From Thermoanaerobaculum aquaticum (GTDB taxonomy: Bacteria > Acidobacteriota > Thermoanaerobaculia > Thermoanaerobaculales > Thermoanaerobaculaceae), in assembly GCF_000687145.1 (NCBI RefSeq), contig NZ_JMFG01000023.1, positions 16,310 through 80,309 of the forward strand: 64,000 bases of DNA, in the 5' to 3' direction. The position numbers and the translations under genes are program-made. Position 1 is the first letter of the stretch. Each line of letters begins with the position of its first letter. The notes under the pieces were generated by a model, which worked only from the letters and a program-made list of their open reading frames with translations, was not told the origin of the DNA and searched no databases. Shown here piece by piece: positions 41,516 to 49,786 of the stretch.

Positions 41516-42530
41516 GCTGGGCGAGTTCCTCGCCAGCTTAGGGGAGCCGCCCTACCGGGCCAGGCAGCTCCAGCACTGGATTTGCCGCCGGCTCGCCGGA
41601 AGCTTTGAGGACATGAGCGACTTGCCCAAGACGCTGCGGGCCCAACTGCAAGCCCAGGCCTGCCTTGCCGACCCCGTGGTGATTGAGGTTCGTCGGGCCA
41701 GCGATGGCACCGCCAAGTACGCCCTGCAGCTGGAGGACGGCCTGGTGGTGGAAGCGGTGGCGATGCCCATGGAGGGCCATACCACCCTTTGTTTGTCCTC
41801 CCAGGCCGGCTGCGCCGTGGGCTGTCGCTTTTGCGTCACCGGGGCTTTGGGAAGCGGGCGCAACTTGCGGGTGCACGAGATCTTTGGCCAGTTCCGGGTG
41901 CTCATGCGCTCGGAGGGCCTGGTGGGGCAGGGCGTCAACGTGGTGTTCATGGGGATGGGTGAGCCGCTTTTGAACCTTCCCAACCTGGTGGGCGCCCTGG
42001 AGTTTCTGAGCGAAACTGTGAGCTTGCGCCGCACAACCGTTTCCACCGCTGGGGTTGTGCCCAAGCTTTACGCGCTGGCGCAGCTTCCCCGCCGCCCGAA
42101 TCTCGCCGTTTCCCTCAACGCCACCACCGATGAGCAGCGGGCCTACCTCATGCCCGGGGTGGCGCACTGGTCTCTGGCGGAGTTGATTGCAGCGCTTAAA
42201 GCGTATCCCCTGGAGCGGGGGCGCCGTATCACCATTGAGTACGTGCTGATTGCTGGTGTTAACGACTCTCTGGAGGACGCCCGCCGCCTGGTGCGGCTGC
42301 TTTCGGGGCTGAAGGTAAAGGTCAACCTGATCCCGTTAAACCCCGACCCCGACTTTCTGCCCGGCCTGGAGCCACCTTCCGAAGGTGTCATCAACGCCTT
42401 TGCCGCCCACCTGGCAGCAGCCAACATGAATGTCACCGTGCGCTGGAGCAAAGGGCGGGAGGTGGCGGCAGCGTGCGGGCAGCTGCGCGGACAACTGAAG
42501 TTTCCACGCCCGGCTGCCGTTTCCCCTTAG
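41466..42530 (+). CDS. rlmN: Dual-specificity RNA methyltransferase RlmN
   Basis: 354 residues. Radical-SAM enzyme making 2-methyladenosine at A2503 of 23S rRNA and A37 of some tRNAs. Cluster motif CAVGCRFC, preceded by LCLSSQAGC; methyl-carrying Cys in AACGQLRG near the C-terminus; VVFMGMGEPLLN and TTVSTAG are typical. ATG follows GGAGAG within the preceding ORF. Converges on yfiH with a 4-nt overlap. Complete. Confidence 0.95.
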   Translation: MTNRSSRRNLMGVPTAELGEFLASLGEPPYRARQLQHWICRRLAGSFEDMSDLPKTLRAQLQAQACLADPVVIEVRRASDGTAKYALQLEDGLVVEAVAMPMEGHTTLCLSSQAGCAVGCRFCVTGALGSGRNLRVHEIFGQFRVLMRSEGLVGQGVNVVFMGMGEPLLNLPNLVGALEFLSETVSLRRTTVSTAGVVPKLYALAQLPRRPNLAVSLNATTDEQRAYLMPGVAHWSLAELIAALKAYPLERGRRITIEYVLIAGVNDSLEDARRLVRLLSGLKVKVNLIPLNPDPDFLPGLEPPSEGVINAFAAHLAAANMNVTVRWSKGREVAAACGQLRGQLKFPRPAAVSP

Positions 42531-43231
42531 ACAGGCGGCAGTACCACCGCGGCCCACTGCCTCCCGGCTTGAGACCCGTCCCGTCGGTAGGAGTGGTAGT
42601 TGGGGTTGCAGGCGGTGCACCCTGGGAGAACGCGCAATCGCTCGGAGAGCAAGCCGGCCTTGAGGAGCGCCTTCCGGGCGCAGGCTTGCAGGTCTACCCG
42701 GCCGTCGCTTGCAGCACCCGAGAGGGAACCCAGCTGGGTCGTGAGGGCCGTAACCACCTCTGGGCCCACGGGGTAGTGACAGGGGCCCACGCCCACGCCG
42801 ATCACCGCGTTCAAGGCCATGGGCTCCACGCCAAACTGCACCGAAAGCAGCCGCACCGCCTTTTCGAGAATGCCCGCCGCCAACCCCCGCCAGCCGGCAT
42901 GCACGATGCTCACCACACCCCCGCCTGCCAAAACCACCGGCAGGCAGTCGGCGGTTTGCACCGCCAGCGCCACCCCCCGCTCGGCGGTGATGAGCGCGTC
43001 GCACACGCCCACCACCTGCAATAGCGTAGCCTTTGGCACCCGACCGCTAAAGGTGAAAACCAAATCGGTGTGCCGTTGCTGGGGGATCAGAACCGGCGTG
43101 GGAAAGCCAAAGGCTTCCTCCAGCAGCGCCGGCAAACCCTCGGCGGAAAAACCCGGGGGACAGGCGCGGGCATCGGCAAAAAGCGCCAGCGCCCCAGCTA
43201 AAGGAACGAGCGTCAAGCCTTCATGGCCCAC
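42527..43231 (-). CDS. yfiH: YfiH/PgeF-type purine nucleoside phosphorylase-like protein
   Basis: 234 residues from GTG. Copper/zinc-type motifs of the DUF152/laccase-domain family: PQQRHTDLVF, VQTADCLPVV (His/Cys ligands), VSIVHAGWRGLAAGIL and GVGVGPCHYPVG. Members act as purine nucleoside phosphorylases or adenosine deaminases, or as PgeF editing misformed UDP-MurNAc-L-Ser. The GTG was picked because TAGCAT lies 8 nt upstream; the frame stays open to 43342 but that would run into ftsE. Divergent from ftsE. Confidence 0.85.
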   Translation of the reverse strand: MGHEGLTLVPLAGALALFADARACPPGFSAEGLPALLEEAFGFPTPVLIPQQRHTDLVFTFSGRVPKATLLQVVGVCDALITAERGVALAVQTADCLPVVLAGGGVVSIVHAGWRGLAAGILEKAVRLLSVQFGVEPMALNAVIGVGVGPCHYPVGPEVVTALTTQLGSLSGAASDGRVDLQACARKALLKAGLLSERLRVLPGCTACNPNYHSYRRDGSQAGRQWAAVVLPPV

Positions 43232-43239
43232 GGAAAGCG

Positions 43240-43249
43240 ATGCTACACT
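43240..43249. promoter_or_regulatory. Overlapping divergent -10 boxes between yfiH and ftsE
   Basis: ATGCTACACT contains TAGCAT on the minus strand (43240-43245, 8 nt before yfiH GTG) and TACACT on the plus strand (43244-43249, 8 nt before a GTG at 43258). The two hexamers share two bases. Confidence 0.45.
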
Positions 43250-43257
43250 CCCCGGGA

Positions 43258-43320
43258 GTGCTTGCAAAGAGCATGGGGGGAGCGGCGGTTTTGCGCATGG
43301 GGCGTGGGCAGAGGCAATGA
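43258..43320 (+). CDS. Possible 20-codon leader peptide upstream of ftsE
   Basis: GTG at 43258 opens a 20-residue frame ([20 protein letters not shown]) whose TGA overlaps the ftsE ATG as ATGA. TACACT lies 8 nt before the GTG, so this would be the first codon of a leaderless mRNA. ftsE itself has no well-spaced ribosome-binding site, so translation could depend on coupling to this small ORF. No similarity is recognised; it may have no function beyond coupling. Confidence 0.35.
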   Translation: MLAKSMGGAAVLRMGRGQRQ

Positions 43321-43985
43321 TCCGCTTGGAAAACGTCACCAAGACCTATTGTGGGCGGCCAGCGCTGGTGGGAATTTCAACCGTAGTGGAGAAGGGCGAG
43401 TTCGTTTTCCTCACCGGACCATCGGGGGCCGGGAAGAGCACGTTGCTGCGCCTTTTGTACCGGGCCGAGGTACCCGATCAAGGGCGAGTGGTGGTGGCTG
43501 GACAGGACCTGACCACCCTCAATCGGCGGGAGGTGGCGGAGCTCCGCCGGCGCATGGGGGTGGTTTTTCAGGATTTCAAGCTCCTGCGGCGGCGGACCGT
43601 GGGCGAAAACATCACCTTCGTGCTGGACCTCCTGGGGTTGCCGGAAAGGGAGCAGCAGCGCCGGGCTTACCACGCCCTTCGCCAGGTGGGCTTGCAGCAC
43701 CGGCTTTCCGCTTTGCCGGAGGAGCTTTCCGGCGGTGAACAGCAGCGGGTAGCGGTGGCCCGGGCGCTGGTGGTGCAGCCCGAGCTCATCCTGGCCGATG
43801 AGCCCACCGGCAACTTGGACCCCGAGCGCTCCCACGAGCTCATGGGCTTCTTTCGGGAAGCCAACTACCGCGGCACCACGGTGGTGGTGGCCACCCACGA
43901 TGTGTCGCTCATTGCCGCTCACCCCGCCCGCACCCTGGTGCTGGAGCGGGGGAGGCTGGTTCAGGACCGGTGGGGACCGCCATGA
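43317..43985 (+). CDS. ftsE: Cell division ATP-binding protein FtsE
   Basis: 222 residues. ABC ATPase: Walker [11 protein letters not shown]-loop VFQDFKLL, signature [15 protein letters not shown], Walker [14 protein letters not shown]-loop VVATHD. With FtsX it forms the divisome complex that activates wall hydrolases at the septum. [13 protein letters not shown] is typical for FtsE. Start overlaps a putative leader peptide; end overlaps ftsX by 4 nt. Confidence 0.95.
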   Translation: MIRLENVTKTYCGRPALVGISTVVEKGEFVFLTGPSGAGKSTLLRLLYRAEVPDQGRVVVAGQDLTTLNRREVAELRRRMGVVFQDFKLLRRRTVGENITFVLDLLGLPEREQQRRAYHALRQVGLQHRLSALPEELSGGEQQRVAVARALVVQPELILADEPTGNLDPERSHELMGFFREANYRGTTVVVATHDVSLIAAHPARTLVLERGRLVQDRWGPP

Positions 43986-44797
43986 GGCAGCACCTTTGGC
44001 GGGAGGTGTGGCGGCAGCTGCGGGAAGCCAGGGGTATGGCGCTGGTGGCGGTGTTGCTTTTAGCTGTAGGCGGGGCTTGGGCCATGCTGGCGGCCAGCTT
44101 CCTGCAGTGGGGGCGCGCCGGGCTTCTGCGGGCGGCCAAGGAAGCGGTGGTGGTGGCGGTGCTGGCTGACGGCTCAGAGCCTGCTCAGCTGCAAGCGGCG
44201 GTGGCTTCCCGCTTTCCACAAGCCAGGACCGTGAGCTTTTCCCCTAAAGAGCTTGGGCAAACCCTTGCCGGCTGGGCCGGCGGGGCCGCCGGGGAAAGCC
44301 TCCTGCCGGCGGCGCTTTCCATTACCGTGGCCGCTGCGGACGCGGAAGGCCTCAAGCAGTTCCTCCGCACCCATCCGGGAGTGGCGGCGGTGAGTTCCTC
44401 CCAGGAATGGGTGGGGCCGGCGCTTTCCGGGTTTTCCTTGGCCTTGCGGCTGGCGGGGCTTTTGGCTTCGATTTTGGTTTTTGCCTTTGCAGCGCTGGTG
44501 GTTTTAGCGGTGAGGCTGCTGGTGCTTTCCCACGCTGACGAGATTGCCATCATGCGGCTCATCGGCGCCCATGAGGAGGACATCCGGGCTCCTTACCTGG
44601 TGGCCAGTACGCTTTTGGGTTTGCTTGGGGGCGCTTCCGCCGTGGGTTTGGCGCTTTTGGGGCGAGCCATCCTGGCCCCTTGGATCCACCTGCCGCCTTT
44701 TTCGCCCACTTACCTCTTGGCCACAGTGCTGGCCGGGGGGTTGGCCGGAGTTCTGGGGGCGGCGGTGGGGGTCCGCTCCCTCCCCCAAGAACCGTAA
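43982..44797 (+). CDS. ftsX: Cell division protein FtsX
   Basis: 271 residues. Membrane partner of FtsE: N-terminal helix (MALVAVLLLAVGGAWAMLAAS in part), an extracytoplasmic domain of about 110 residues, then three helices with the FtsX core (VLAVRLLVLSHADEIAIMRL, IGAHEEDIRAPYLV). The ATG overlaps the ftsE stop. An intrinsic terminator follows directly. Confidence 0.94.
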   Translation: MRQHLWREVWRQLREARGMALVAVLLLAVGGAWAMLAASFLQWGRAGLLRAAKEAVVVAVLADGSEPAQLQAAVASRFPQARTVSFSPKELGQTLAGWAGGAAGESLLPAALSITVAAADAEGLKQFLRTHPGVAAVSSSQEWVGPALSGFSLALRLAGLLASILVFAFAALVVLAVRLLVLSHADEIAIMRLIGAHEEDIRAPYLVASTLLGLLGGASAVGLALLGRAILAPWIHLPPFSPTYLLATVLAGGLAGVLGAAVGVRSLPQEP

Positions 44798-44824
44798 GGC
44801 CCCGCTGGCAGCGGGGCCTTTCTT
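44798..44824 (+). terminator. Intrinsic terminator after ftsEX
   Basis: Perfect 9-bp stem GGCCCCGCT-GGC-AGCGGGGCC followed by TTTCTT, one base after the ftsX stop. The minus-strand tail is poor in T, so it mainly serves ftsEX, though it may also block read-through from the convergent TPR gene. Confidence 0.85.
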
Positions 44825-44846
44825 GTACCCGTGCGTTGATTGGCGC

Positions 44847-45986
44847 TTACGACTTGGGCGTGGGGGTTGGTGCGCCCCCCCGGAGCCGACGCAGCTCTTC
44901 CTGGGTCTTGCGGATTTCTTCAATGCGGCGGGCTTCCTCATCGGCTTTGAGGTTTTGCTCGTACTTGGCCTGCTTGTCCCGCATTTCCGCGACCTTGGTG
45001 GGGTTGCCCGCCTCCTGGTAGGCCTGCTCGGCCTCCTTATAGCGCTTTTGCTTGTCCAGCACAAAGCCCAGGGAGCTGTAAATCAACCGCCGAAGGTGGG
45101 CATCGGGGCTCTTGGTGAGCGCGTCCCGGAAGAACTTTTCGGCTTTTGCCACGTCGCCCTTGCCCTGGGCGCACTGGCCGCGGTAGTAGGTGGTGAGGGC
45201 GTTATCCACACCGGCCCTGTCCAACCAGGCCAGGCTTTCGTCGTAGCGGTCGGCACCCAGAAAGCCCTCTGCCGCCAGCAGAGCAAGGTCCGGCGAAGCC
45301 TTCTTTTCGTAGGCTTTGGCGGCGACGGTTGCCGCTTGGCTGTAAAGGGCGTTGGATTCCTGCCCCTTGACCATACGCGCAGCGCGCAGACCCGCGGTAG
45401 CAGCGGTTTTGCCCAGCGTGGCATCACCGCTCAGCTCAAAGGCCCGGCGGTAGGCGTTGAAGGCGTCGGCGTCCTTGCCAGCCCGGGACAGGGCCGCACC
45501 GTAAACAGCCCAAGCATCCACCTGCTGAGGTCCCGCTTGGGTAGCGGCACGGGCTGCCTCCACCGCACCGTTGGTGTCGTTGGCCGCCAGCCGCGCCCGA
45601 GCCAGGGTTGCCAGCACCACGGCCTTTTGTTCGCCTTTGAGCGTTTCCACCGGCACCACCTGCAGCACCTTTACCGCTTCGGCAGCCTTTCCCATATCCA
45701 CCAGCAAAACCGCCAGCGCCCTGGCAAAGGCTGGGTTGGTGGGTTCCATTTGGTTGGCCTTCTGGTAGTTAGCCAACGCCTGGTCCTTCTGGCCCAACTT
45801 CTCCTGACAGGCGCCCACGTAGTAGTAAGCGCCGGCGTAGTTGGGGTTTTCCTGGAGCACCGCCTGGAACTCCTTCAGCGCCCCGGCGTAATCGCCCTTC
45901 TTGTACAAGGACAGGGCCGCATTCCAATCGGCCGCCAAAACGCCCGTTGCTGCTACCGCCAGAAGAAAACGCGCTACCAATTTCAT
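44847..45986 (-). CDS. Secreted TPR-repeat protein (Ton operon)
   Basis: 379 residues. The ATG at 45986 has AAAGGGGG at 8-nt spacing; an ATG two codons upstream is too close to that site. Signal peptide (MKLVARFLLAVAATGVLA), then at least six TPRs (AALSLYKKGDYAGALKEFQAVL; YYYVGACQEKLGQKDQALANYQ; TYYRGQCAQGKGDVAKAEKFF) and a C-terminal charged coiled coil (DEEARRIEEIRKTQEELRRL). Last gene of the exbB-tonB operon; probably a periplasmic scaffold for the Ton complex. No enzymatic motif. Confidence 0.82.
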   Translation of the reverse strand: MKLVARFLLAVAATGVLAADWNAALSLYKKGDYAGALKEFQAVLQENPNYAGAYYYVGACQEKLGQKDQALANYQKANQMEPTNPAFARALAVLLVDMGKAAEAVKVLQVVPVETLKGEQKAVVLATLARARLAANDTNGAVEAARAATQAGPQQVDAWAVYGAALSRAGKDADAFNAYRRAFELSGDATLGKTAATAGLRAARMVKGQESNALYSQAATVAAKAYEKKASPDLALLAAEGFLGADRYDESLAWLDRAGVDNALTTYYRGQCAQGKGDVAKAEKFFRDALTKSPDAHLRRLIYSSLGFVLDKQKRYKEAEQAYQEAGNPTKVAEMRDKQAKYEQNLKADEEARRIEEIRKTQEELRRLRGGAPTPTPKS

Positions 45987-46004
45987 CCTCATTGCCCCCT
46001 TTGT

Positions 46005-46826
46005 TTACAGCTGAACCAACGGGGTTACCCGCCGGAGAAATTCCTCAGCTTCTTCGCCGCCCTTAAGCAGCGAGATGGCCCGCGCCAGCTGGTCCACCAT
46101 GCTTTGCACGGCGCTCATCCCCTTGCCTCGCTCAATTTCGGTGCGCGCCAGCCGGTACTGTTTTTCCACGGTGATGGCCCCTCCGGGCCCGACGATTTCC
46201 TCGGCAATCTTGCGGATGTTTTCGGTGAGCGCCAGCAACGTTGTCACCGAAGGCCCGGCCGGAGCTCCCTGGGGGGCTTCCTCCCCCGGCGAACGGAGCC
46301 CAATAAGCCCCGAGGTGATAAGGCCAAAGAGCGTCTTGCACAAATCAAAGGCCGAAAGCTTGGTCACTTCCTCCAGCTGCCGGATGGAGCGCTGGCCGTC
46401 AATTTTGGTCACCACCACCCACTCGTGGGGGGAAAGGGTTACCTGATCGTGGCCCGGTTCCCGAGGCAAAAAGTACGGGATCAAATCCAAAGAAGGAATG
46501 CGCTTTTGCAAAACCCGCCACTCGTCGAGTCGGCGCGCCGCCTCCATCATCAGTGAGGCATTGGACTTGGTGATGGTGACCTGGTCGGATTCCACCTGGG
46601 GGGTAAAGATGAACTGGCCCCGCTGCCAGATGGCCATTTCGTAAACGGCGTTTTCCCCCCGCAGGTTGCCCACGTAGGCGTCCACGATTTGCCCGTCCTT
46701 GAGGAAGATCTTACCGACGATGCCCCCATCGCCGGAGAGCGTGAACACCCCCGTTTTACCCGACACCGATACCAACTGGATTACGTCGGGGAGAGCCAAG
46801 TCAGCGAGGGAGCCTTGGAGTGCCAT
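46005..46826 (-). CDS. DUF4388 (PATAN) domain protein
   Basis: 273 residues. N-terminal PATAN/DUF4388 domain (LQGSLADLALPDVIQLVSVS; GKTGVFTLSGDGGIVGKIFLKDGQIVDA in part) as found in gliding/twitching regulators, followed by a winged-helix-like segment (IDGQRSIRQLEEVTKLSAFD) and a helical tail. No membrane helix, so cytosolic. Sits between tonB and the TPR gene in the Ton operon. PATAN proteins often work with response regulators; the 919-residue kinase next door carries one. Confidence 0.85.
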   Translation of the reverse strand: MALQGSLADLALPDVIQLVSVSGKTGVFTLSGDGGIVGKIFLKDGQIVDAYVGNLRGENAVYEMAIWQRGQFIFTPQVESDQVTITKSNASLMMEAARRLDEWRVLQKRIPSLDLIPYFLPREPGHDQVTLSPHEWVVVTKIDGQRSIRQLEEVTKLSAFDLCKTLFGLITSGLIGLRSPGEEAPQGAPAGPSVTTLLALTENIRKIAEEIVGPGGAITVEKQYRLARTEIERGKGMSAVQSMVDQLARAISLLKGGEEAEEFLRRVTPLVQL

Positions 46827-46832
46827 GATCGC

Positions 46833-47537
46833 TCACTGGAGGCGGAAGTTCACGGTAACGATAATGATGACCTCTACTGGTTTCCCGTTAAGGGTCGAGG
46901 GCTCCCATTTCCATTGCTTCACCGCTTCCACCGCGGCTTCGGTAAGCCCCATGGAGAGACCGCGGAGCACCTTCACGCTCTTGGGGTTGCCCTCCTTATC
47001 CAGCACCACTTCAAGGATAACCGGCCCTGAGACCCTTGCCCGCCGGGCAATCTCCGGATAAACGGGGTCCACATATTTGATTCGCCGCGGCTCCTTAAGC
47101 TGCCCACCAACACGAATCGGTCCCTCGTCCTCCGGTGGCGGTGGGGGGCCAATATCCCCAAACACTGCGTCCGCCGGCAGCGGGGTATCGGGGATTTCCT
47201 CCTCCGGCTCGTACTGACGGACGGGCTCCGGTTCATCAGGTGTGGGGTCCGGAATCGGCACCCTCACCGTCTTCGGCTTGAGGATCTCCTGCTGCTTCTG
47301 CACTTCCGGGGGCTTGAAGCGCGGCTGCTGCACCACGAAGATCTTGGGTTTGTTTTGCTGGGCCTCAGCCGTTCGCGTTGCCCATTCGGGGAAGCGAATG
47401 ATGAAGAGCACGACGTGGAAGATGACCGCAATGATGGTTGCGATCCGAAGGGTGCGCCGGTCCTCCTCGTACTCCTGCGCCAGCATGGTCAGCTCTTGGA
47501 GCGTGAGGTCTTGCTTTTGGCGCTCATTGGTGCTCAT
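46833..47537 (-). CDS. tonB: TonB-family energy-coupling protein
   Basis: 234 residues. Cytosolic N-tail, one membrane helix (IATIIAVIFHVVLFIIRF), a Pro/Glu-rich periplasmic spacer (PIPDPTPDEPEP; PPPPPEDEGP) and a C-terminal TonB domain (YVDPVYPEIARRARVSGPVILEVVLDKEGNPKSVKVL in part; WKWEPSTLNGKPVEVIIIV). Couples the proton motive force from ExbBD to outer-membrane receptors. GGAGG precedes the ATG. The long cytosolic N-tail is atypical for E. coli TonB but common in such lineages. Confidence 0.92.
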   Translation of the reverse strand: MSTNERQKQDLTLQELTMLAQEYEEDRRTLRIATIIAVIFHVVLFIIRFPEWATRTAEAQQNKPKIFVVQQPRFKPPEVQKQQEILKPKTVRVPIPDPTPDEPEPVRQYEPEEEIPDTPLPADAVFGDIGPPPPPEDEGPIRVGGQLKEPRRIKYVDPVYPEIARRARVSGPVILEVVLDKEGNPKSVKVLRGLSMGLTEAAVEAVKQWKWEPSTLNGKPVEVIIIVTVNFRLQ

Positions 47538-47580
47538 ACAACACCTCCACTTTTATTGTAGGGCCACGACCGCCGCACGG

Positions 47581-48060
47581 CTACAGAGCTCCCAGAGCGC
47601 CCCACAGGTTTTCGATTTCCCGCTGGGTAGGTAGAGAAATGTTCAGCTCCCTGGCCAGTCCCAGCTTGTCCTTCACCTGCCGGAGCTCGTCAAAGGCGTC
47701 CATCATGGCCCCGTAGGGGGCTTGGGGATCCGGGCGCAGGATCACGGGCTTTTCAATGACGGGTTTCCCATCCACCAGCTTGCCCGGAACGATCTTACCC
47801 TTGAGGTAGTCGGCAAACTGCGATAAAGCCAAGGGCCGGCCGTCCACCAGGTAGGTCCCTTGCGGCGTGACCTTGACCTCCACAGCCTCTTCCCTCTCCA
47901 GCTGCACCTGGGCGGTGTCTTCCTTGGGAACCGCAAAGTCCAACCCCTTGGTGGCCGAAAAAGCCATGGTCACCATGAAGTAAATGATGAGGAGGAAGGT
48001 CACATCGGCCATGGATCCCGTAAAGATTTCCGGCGGTATTTTCCGACGTTCAAGTTTCAT
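47581..48060 (-). CDS. exbD: ExbD/TolR-family protein (second copy)
   Basis: 159 residues. Short cytosolic tail, one membrane helix with the conserved Asp (GSMADVTFLLIIYFMVTMAF), then a periplasmic ExbD/TolR fold (VEVKVTPQGTYLVDGRPLAL) with a longer C-terminus than its neighbour. Part of the stator that uses proton flow. Differs from the first copy at most positions, so the two copies are not recent duplicates and may form a heteromeric complex. Confidence 0.92.
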   Translation of the reverse strand: MKLERRKIPPEIFTGSMADVTFLLIIYFMVTMAFSATKGLDFAVPKEDTAQVQLEREEAVEVKVTPQGTYLVDGRPLALSQFADYLKGKIVPGKLVDGKPVIEKPVILRPDPQAPYGAMMDAFDELRQVKDKLGLARELNISLPTQREIENLWGALGAL

Positions 48061-48070
48061 GGCGCCCCCC

Positions 48071-48508
48071 TCAGCTCTTATCCGAGATCGTACGCTGCTC
48101 GGAGAGAAGGAAGATCGTTCGCACCCGTGCCTGTTTCAAAGCATCGAGGATCTTGTCAATGATTTGATACCGCGTGCCCTTATCCGCTTTCACCACGAAC
48201 GGCTTATCCGGAGCCTGGGCTACCACGTTTTGGGCAAAGGTTTGAACCTCTTCCACCGTTGCCACAGGCACAGAGGTTTCCTTGCCACCCGAAACCCTGA
48301 TGACACCCTCGGTATCCACCGAAACGTAGGCAGCATCGCGGGGCACATCGGTGCGCACCGTGGTGCGCGGCAACTGCACCCGAGCCTTGTCCACCTCAAT
48401 GTTGTACGTGACGATGAAGAAGATGATGAGGAGGAAAACGATATCCGCCATCGTCGCGGTGGGGATGTAAGGGTCGGGTTTACGGCCTACTCGCCGTATT
48501 CGGATCAT
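48071..48508 (-). CDS. exbD: ExbD/TolR-family protein (first copy)
   Basis: 145 residues from the ATG 1 nt after the exbB stop; a longer frame into exbB is ignored. Membrane helix with the essential Asp (TATMADIVFLLIIFFIVTYN), periplasmic domain (AAYVSVDTEGVIRVSGG; PFVVKADKGTRYQIIDKILDALKQA in part). Works with ExbB as a proton-driven motor for TonB or Tol. Confidence 0.93.
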   Translation of the reverse strand: MIRIRRVGRKPDPYIPTATMADIVFLLIIFFIVTYNIEVDKARVQLPRTTVRTDVPRDAAYVSVDTEGVIRVSGGKETSVPVATVEEVQTFAQNVVAQAPDKPFVVKADKGTRYQIIDKILDALKQARVRTIFLLSEQRTISDKS

Positions 48509-48509
48509 C

Positions 48510-49166
48510 TTACGCCTCCGCGCCGCCTCCCTGTCCGTACCGCTCGCTATCCATCTCAATGAAGGTGTCCATCAACATGTTGGAAGCCACCTCAATATCC
48601 CGCATGAACCGGTTGATGCGGCTCATGTAGTAGTTGTAGCCGAGCTGGGCAGGGATGGCAATGAACAAACCGGTAGCGGTGGTAATCAGTGCCTCCGAGA
48701 TACCGGCCGCCACGGCGCCAGGGTTGGAAAGACCAGCCTGGGCAAGGGTCGCGAAGGACTTGATCATGCCCGTAACCGTGCCCAAGAAGCCCAACATTGG
48801 CGAGATGTTGGCGGAGGTGGCCAGCACCATCAAGCCCCGCTCCAGACGGGCGCTTTCAAAAACTGCGGCCGACTCAATGTTCTTCTCGATGTCCTCCCGG
48901 GGATGACCGTAGCGGGCCAAAGCCGCCTTCACCACCGAAGCCACCGGTCCCTGGTACTCCTCGCACACCTTCATGGCCCCGCGCACGTCGCGGTTGACGA
49001 GAAGCGCCTTCCGTACCTTGGAAAGGAACTCATTCACGTTGACCTTGGCCTTCCGCAACGCCAGCCCGCGCTCGACGATAAACGTCGCGGTCAAGATCGA
49101 GAAGACCAAAAGTGGCCACATGGTGATACCACCCTGCTGGAAATAGGTAACCAGATCTCCTAACAC
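48510..49166 (-). CDS. exbB: ExbB/TolQ-family proton channel protein
   Basis: 218 residues from GTG preceded by GAGGAGG. Three membrane helices: GGITMWPLLVFSILTATFIV, then NISPMLGFLGTVTGMIKSF and ALITTATGLFIAIPAQLGYN (MotA/TolQ/ExbB signature). Forms the pentameric channel with ExbD. First gene of the six-gene Ton operon, with a recognisable promoter upstream. The frame stays open upstream but GTG gives the family-typical N-terminus. Confidence 0.94.
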   Translation of the reverse strand: MLGDLVTYFQQGGITMWPLLVFSILTATFIVERGLALRKAKVNVNEFLSKVRKALLVNRDVRGAMKVCEEYQGPVASVVKAALARYGHPREDIEKNIESAAVFESARLERGLMVLATSANISPMLGFLGTVTGMIKSFATLAQAGLSNPGAVAAGISEALITTATGLFIAIPAQLGYNYYMSRINRFMRDIEVASNMLMDTFIEMDSERYGQGGGAEA

Positions 49167-49249
49167 GTTCGCCTCCTCACTTTCCCGGATTGGCCTTCCG
49201 CCAAGTCCGTTGGTTTTGCCGGATGAGGCAGCCCTTCTCCGGCTCGGTG

Positions 49250-49279
49250 AGGCTAACACAGGAAGGAAAGGAGAGTCAA
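49250..49279 (-). promoter_or_regulatory. Promoter of the exbB-tonB operon
   Basis: TTGACT (49274-49279) and TAGCCT (49250-49255) with an 18-bp spacer on the minus strand in the 135-bp gap after ruvC. The leader of about 75 nt ends with GAGGAGG before the exbB GTG. Confidence 0.45.
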
Positions 49280-49301
49280 CGAGCGTAGCGCCAGAGCTCA
49301 A

Positions 49302-49784
49302 TCAGCGGAGATGCACGCTTTTCCTGTCCAAGAGATGGCAAAGTGCTACCGCCAAAGCATCGGCGGCGTCCGCGGGCAGCTCTTCGGCAATCCCCAAAAG
49401 CCTTTGCACCAGCCAGGCCACCTGCTGTTTTTCCGCCCGCCCGTTACCCACCACCCAGGACTTGACCCGCGCCGGCTCGTACTCCGCTACCTCTCCACCC
49501 CACTGACCCAGCGCTGCCAAAAGCGCACCGCGAGTTTCCGCTAAAAGCAGGCTAGCCTTTTGGAATCGCGCCACAAAAGGGGTTTCCACCGCCACCACCT
49601 GGGGCTGCCATTGGGCGAGGAGCGCTAGCAGCTCGTCGGCTAGCCCAGCGAGCGTTTGCGCCCGGGGCAGACCCCGCTTGCCCTTGAGGCAACCCCAAGC
49701 CACGCGGGTGATCTCTCCGTTTTCAGCTTCAATGAGGCCCCAACCGGTGGTTCGGGTCCCCGGGTCAACGCCCAGCACCCGCAC
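49302..49784 (-). CDS. ruvC: Holliday junction resolvase RuvC
   Basis: 160 residues. Acidic catalytic residues are all present: VLGVDPGTRTTGWGLIE (Asp7), VVAVETPFVA (Glu), and the C-terminal DAADALAVALCHL (Asp pair). Cuts Holliday junctions symmetrically. Separated from yebC by 2 nt, a common yebC-ruvC order; ruvA and ruvB are not adjacent here. Confidence 0.95.
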   Translation of the reverse strand: MRVLGVDPGTRTTGWGLIEAENGEITRVAWGCLKGKRGLPRAQTLAGLADELLALLAQWQPQVVAVETPFVARFQKASLLLAETRGALLAALGQWGGEVAEYEPARVKSWVVGNGRAEKQQVAWLVQRLLGIAEELPADAADALAVALCHLLDRKSVHLR

Positions 49785-49786
49785 GT

